From the NCBI GenBank assembly GCA_016938155.1, contig JAFGVF010000014.1, positions 1 to 9,261 of the forward strand: DNA of 9,261 nt. The letters run 5' to 3'. Numbering within the stretch: position 1 is the stretch's first letter; each line of letters opens with the position of its first letter. Made by a program: the position numbers and the translations under genes. Shown piece after piece: positions 6,863-9,261 of the stretch. Origin of the DNA: Candidatus Cloacimonadota bacterium. Lineage in GTDB: Bacteria > Cloacimonadota > Cloacimonadia > Cloacimonadales > JAFGVF01. The notes below the pieces were generated by a model that saw only the letters and a list, made by a program, of their open reading frames with translations, was not told the DNA's origin and did no database searches.

Positions 6863-7685
6863 ACTCCGTATTCATAAATATCCGCCAGTCACGACCCGGC
6901 AGGGGAACGGTAATCCACTTGGCATAATAGCGAAACTCCATGTCATACATCTCGTCAAAGATATTATAATAAGCAGCTCCTTCGCTTTCTTTACAAGCCT
7001 GAACAATTAAATCCACCAGTTCATCCGCACCTTCACCTCTTAAGGCATTGAGATTCCCTCCGCCGAGGCGTCCGGTACGGCTATTAAATACAAGCTCTCC
7101 ATCCGTTTCAAACACCAGCAGATTGATAGTATTAAGATCAGGCAAGAGGGCTGTGAAGTCAAGAAGTTTCCCCGTATCCACCAGAATAGTGAGCACTCCG
7201 ATGAATTGATTCCCGGCATTATAAACCGGCATCAGATATTCCTGAAGACGGACGGCAGTAGGGGTAATCATGATTGGACTCATGTATGCTTTTTTCTCAT
7301 TCAATACATATAGGAATTTCTCCGATTTACTCAGATTAAGACCTTCGGGTTGCTGAAAGAAGTCCGGTTCTGCATAGAGCATGATTCCATCGGGAGAGAT
7401 AAGACCACAGGCAACTATATAATCACGGGCATCGACTCCGGCAGCGAGATAGCTACGCATCTTTTCTTCACTGATTCCGGGAGGCAGGAAGAATCTGGCA
7501 ACTTTATTTGCTGTCAGTTCCAGGTCGGCTACACGCCGTTCCAGATTTACTTTAAGCGTGGTGAACGCTTGCAGCTCCTGCATTGAAAAGACATAATTTA
7601 TCTTTTCTTTACATCCTGCTGTAACTATTATCAGAATCAGGATTATAGTATGTAGGTTTGGAACGAATGAGTTGATACTTTTCAT
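6846..7685 (-). CDS. Cache-like extracytoplasmic sensor lipoprotein
   Basis: 279 residues. A hydrophobic segment (about 11-24) ends in VTAGC, an imperfect lipobox (Thr at -3) that makes Cys25 the likely lipid anchor. A long amphipathic helix follows (about 33-66, NLERRVADLELTANKVARFF), then a PAS-like Cache fold: VACGLISPDGIMLYAEP, YMSPIMIT, LQEYLMPVYNAGNQFIGVLTILVD, and a second strand set LLVFETDGELVFNS. These are hallmarks of dCache_1 ligand-sensing modules. Unlike most Cache proteins it has no second membrane helix, kinase, GGDEF or methyl-accepting domain, so it cannot signal alone by known routes. It is the first gene of the transporter unit and overlaps the binding-protein gene by 17 bp, so it may help recognise ligand for that system. 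Start ATG at 7683-7685 has GAGG 4 nt upstream. Family assignment is by recognition of pattern, not by a search. Confidence 0.7.
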   Translation of the reverse strand: MKSINSFVPNLHTIILILIIVTAGCKEKINYVFSMQELQAFTTLKVNLERRVADLELTANKVARFFLPPGISEEKMRSYLAAGVDARDYIVACGLISPDGIMLYAEPDFFQQPEGLNLSKSEKFLYVLNEKKAYMSPIMITPTAVRLQEYLMPVYNAGNQFIGVLTILVDTGKLLDFTALLPDLNTINLLVFETDGELVFNSRTGRLGGGNLNALRGEGADELVDLIVQACKESEGAAYYNIFDEMYDMEFRYYAKWITVPLPGRDWRIFMNTEYEIEE

Positions 7686-7698
7686 ATTGCCTCAAAGG

Positions 7699-7734
7699 AA
7701 AAAGATACCCCTTCATGAGAAGTGGTATCTTTTT
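7699..7734 (-). terminator. Intrinsic terminator of the rnf operon / possible attenuator
   Basis: AAAAAGATACC (7724-7734 read on the minus strand) pairs perfectly with GGTATCTTTTT (7699-7709). After one mismatch, an inner 4-bp stem (7711-7714 with 7719-7722) closes on a 4-nt loop. The right arm ends in a run of five U, followed by CC. It lies 18 bp past the rnfB stop. Because both ends are A/T tracts it could also act on the plus strand. The next start codon is only 13 nt downstream, leaving no room for a separate promoter after it. Confidence 0.85.
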
Positions 7735-7752
7735 CTATATAGCTAATATCCC

Positions 7753-8739
7753 CTAAACCATCTCAATGGCTTTCTTGGGACATTTCTCAAAGCATATTTC
7801 GCATCCGACGCACTTGGCTTCGTCAATATGATGCAACTGTTTCAATTCGCCGGTGATGGCTTGAACAGGGCATTTCTTGGCACAAATAGTACATCCGATA
7901 CATTTATCTTCAATAATGCGTGCTTTCTTACGCTTACCTGCCATCTGGTCTTCAATAGCCTTAGTCGGGCACTTAGAAGCACACATTCTGCAGTCGATAC
8001 ATTTCTCATAATTGATAACCGCAAGGTTGTTTTCAATGGTTATTGCCTCCACAGGACAAACCTTGGCACAGAGTCCGCAGGCGATACAGCCCTTGGTTGT
8101 TCCGCAGTTGTTCTTTGCAGCAATACCTTTCTCCTTATTGGAGCATTGGATCTTAACCTGCTGACTGAACTTTACAATCTCAATCAAACCGCGAGGACAG
8201 GCTCTAACGCAGGCTCCGCAGGCAGTACATTTATCAACATCGATGATACGATTGTTATTCTCATCCAGAGTGATGGCATCGAAAGGACAGGCAACCATAC
8301 AGTCGTTGTAACCAACACAACCGTAGGCACACATATTAGGACCGTTTGCAACCATTACGGCTGCTTTACAGGTCGGAACACCTTCATATTCATATTTGAA
8401 GTTTGTGTTGTTCTTCCCACCACTGGAGCAATGGATATAAGCAATCTTTTTAACGGTTTCGCCGGCTACAGCACCCATGATTTCGGCAATCTTCTTGGCT
8501 GTATCAGCTCCACCGGGAGCACACATATTTATACTTGCACCTTCTGCCACGATAGCTTCGGCATATCCACCGCAACCTGGCTTTCCACAGGCACCGCAAT
8601 TGGCACCGGGAAGGGCTTCCAATATCTTTTCAACGCGAGGGTCAACTTCCACATGGAATGCAACCGAGGCGATTGCCAAACCGATTCCGTAAAGCAGTCC
8701 CAGACCACCGATAATTATTACAGGTATTAGTAATGTCAT
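7753..8739 (-). CDS. rnfB: RnfB, electron-transfer subunit of the Rnf complex (multi-cluster ferredoxin form)
   Basis: 328 residues; accepts electrons from reduced ferredoxin and passes them into the membrane Rnf complex that reduces NAD+ and pumps Na+ or H+. Order: one N-terminal membrane helix (about 3-28); a 4Fe-4S module C48-x2-C51-x4-C56-x16-C73; then six ferredoxin-type Cys quartets at 137-151 (atypical C-x3-C-x5-C-x3-C), 171-181, 218-228, 247-257, 280-290 and 310-320, each ending in CP. That allows up to seven 4Fe-4S clusters. The last two follow a basic linker (GKRKKAR, 268-274). Proteobacterial RnfB has about 190 residues and two ferredoxin clusters; clostridial-type RnfB proteins are long like this one. 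Start ATG has AGGAGG 4 nt upstream, overlapping the rnfA stop. It ends the operon, with the terminator just after it. Confidence 0.97.
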   Translation of the reverse strand: MTLLIPVIIIGGLGLLYGIGLAIASVAFHVEVDPRVEKILEALPGANCGACGKPGCGGYAEAIVAEGASINMCAPGGADTAKKIAEIMGAVAGETVKKIAYIHCSSGGKNNTNFKYEYEGVPTCKAAVMVANGPNMCAYGCVGYNDCMVACPFDAITLDENNNRIIDVDKCTACGACVRACPRGLIEIVKFSQQVKIQCSNKEKGIAAKNNCGTTKGCIACGLCAKVCPVEAITIENNLAVINYEKCIDCRMCASKCPTKAIEDQMAGKRKKARIIEDKCIGCTICAKKCPVQAITGELKQLHHIDEAKCVGCEICFEKCPKKAIEMV

Positions 8740-8747
8740 GGAACCTC

Positions 8748-9261
8748 CTACATCTTCAGTCCGGAGAAGCCGAGGAACGCAAGAGCCATTACACCAGCAA
8801 CGATGAGGGCAATGGGCATTCCTTTCATACTCTTCGGAAGGTTAGCAAATTCAAGTCGTTCTCTGATTCCTGCCATAAGCAACAGAACAAGAGTAAAGCC
8901 TACACCTGAGAAGAAACCGTTAAGTACGGCATCGAGGAAATTATAAGGATTCCCATTAGACCATGTAGCGGTTGTATTCAGGATAGCCACACCAAGTACG
9001 GCACAGTTGGTGGTGATAAGCGGAAGGAACACACCCAGCGACTTATAAAGGGCAGGTGAGTTCTTCTGAATAACCATCTCCACAAATTGTACGAGGGCGG
9101 CAATTGTCAGGATAAAGGCGATAGTCTGCAGATATTCCAGACCATAGGGCACAAGCAGGTAGGTCTGAATAGCGTATGTTATTGCCGAGGTCATGGTCAT
9201 AACGAAGATAACCGCCATTCCCATACCAAAGGCAGAGTCGAGTTTCTTGGAAACACCGAGA
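8748..9261 (-). CDS. rnfA: RnfA, membrane subunit of the Rnf complex, partial (N-terminus cut by window edge)
   Basis: 170 visible residues of an integral membrane protein normally near 190. The frame stays open to the right edge and upstream of the internal Met at 9222-9224 reads LGVSKKLDSAFGMGMA, the conserved RnfA/NqrE-type segment, so that Met is not the true start and about 20 residues are outside. Conserved features include GLEYLQTIAFILTIAALVQFVEM and FLPLITTNCAVLGVA (with the conserved Cys near Fe-S/flavin electron routes in RnfA/E), then NFLDAVLNGFFSGVGFTLVLLLMAGIRERLE. It is immediately upstream of rnfB (TAG stop overlaps the rnfB ribosome site). A followed by terminal B fits the CDGEAB order of clostridial-type operons rather than the BCDGEA order. 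Confidence 0.96.
   Translation of the reverse strand, partial: LGVSKKLDSAFGMGMAVIFVMTMTSAITYAIQTYLLVPYGLEYLQTIAFILTIAALVQFVEMVIQKNSPALYKSLGVFLPLITTNCAVLGVAILNTTATWSNGNPYNFLDAVLNGFFSGVGFTLVLLLMAGIRERLEFANLPKSMKGMPIALIVAGVMALAFLGFSGLKM

Noticed and set aside
7828..8730. 300-codon open frame on the plus strand
   Set aside because: It lies wholly antisense to rnfB and results from the regular Cys-rich codon pattern; the minus-strand protein is unambiguous.
9222..9224. ATG as the start of rnfA
   Set aside because: The same frame continues upstream to the edge with conserved RnfA residues, so this is an internal methionine.

Overview
The window comes from an anaerobic, Gram-negative-type bacterium. 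Two genes encode proteins with lipoprotein signals, and the right edge carries the end of an Rnf (ferredoxin:NAD+ oxidoreductase) operon in the A-then-B gene order. Moderate G+C, the long multi-cluster RnfB and an intergenic region full of short palindromic repeats fit lineages around Bacteroidota/Cloacimonadota. No rRNA or other decisive marker is present, so this placement is an inference. No tRNA, rRNA, CRISPR array or transposase gene was seen.

Layout. (1) 1-2341, minus strand: clpB, the hexameric disaggregase, with roughly the last 75-80 residues beyond the left edge and its own promoter at 2366-2393. (2) 2342-3512: about 1.17 kb without a credible gene. It holds a period-11 tandem array (2499-2560) ending in a hairpin, degenerate repeat debris (2641-2834), two composite double-hairpin elements in opposite orientation (2936-2981 and 3088-3135), and an AT-rich stretch with a promoter/operator for the next gene. 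(3) 3513-5051, plus strand: an AT-rich, probably horizontally acquired DUF262/ParB-like plus HNH nuclease protein, the best candidate for a genome-defence gene. A perfect 8-bp-arm palindrome lies exactly between its -35 and -10 boxes. (4) 5113-7685, minus strand: three genes, each overlapping the next by 17 bp. In order of transcription they are a Cache-like sensor lipoprotein, a BtuF-like binding lipoprotein and a BtuC/FecCD-type permease. No ATPase gene follows; the foreign-looking module sits where it would be expected. (5) 7699-7734: a strong hairpin-plus-U-tract terminator. (6) 7753-9261, minus strand: rnfB and the 3' part of rnfA.

How the parts work together. RnfA and RnfB belong to the membrane complex that couples ferredoxin oxidation to NAD+ reduction and ion pumping. 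The three-gene unit downstream looks like a corrinoid or iron-chelate uptake system with a surface sensor attached. It begins only 13 nt past the rnf terminator hairpin, so its expression probably depends on read-through or on a promoter upstream of the hairpin. ClpB is housekeeping. The interval 2342-5100 behaves like an accessory insertion site between housekeeping genes.
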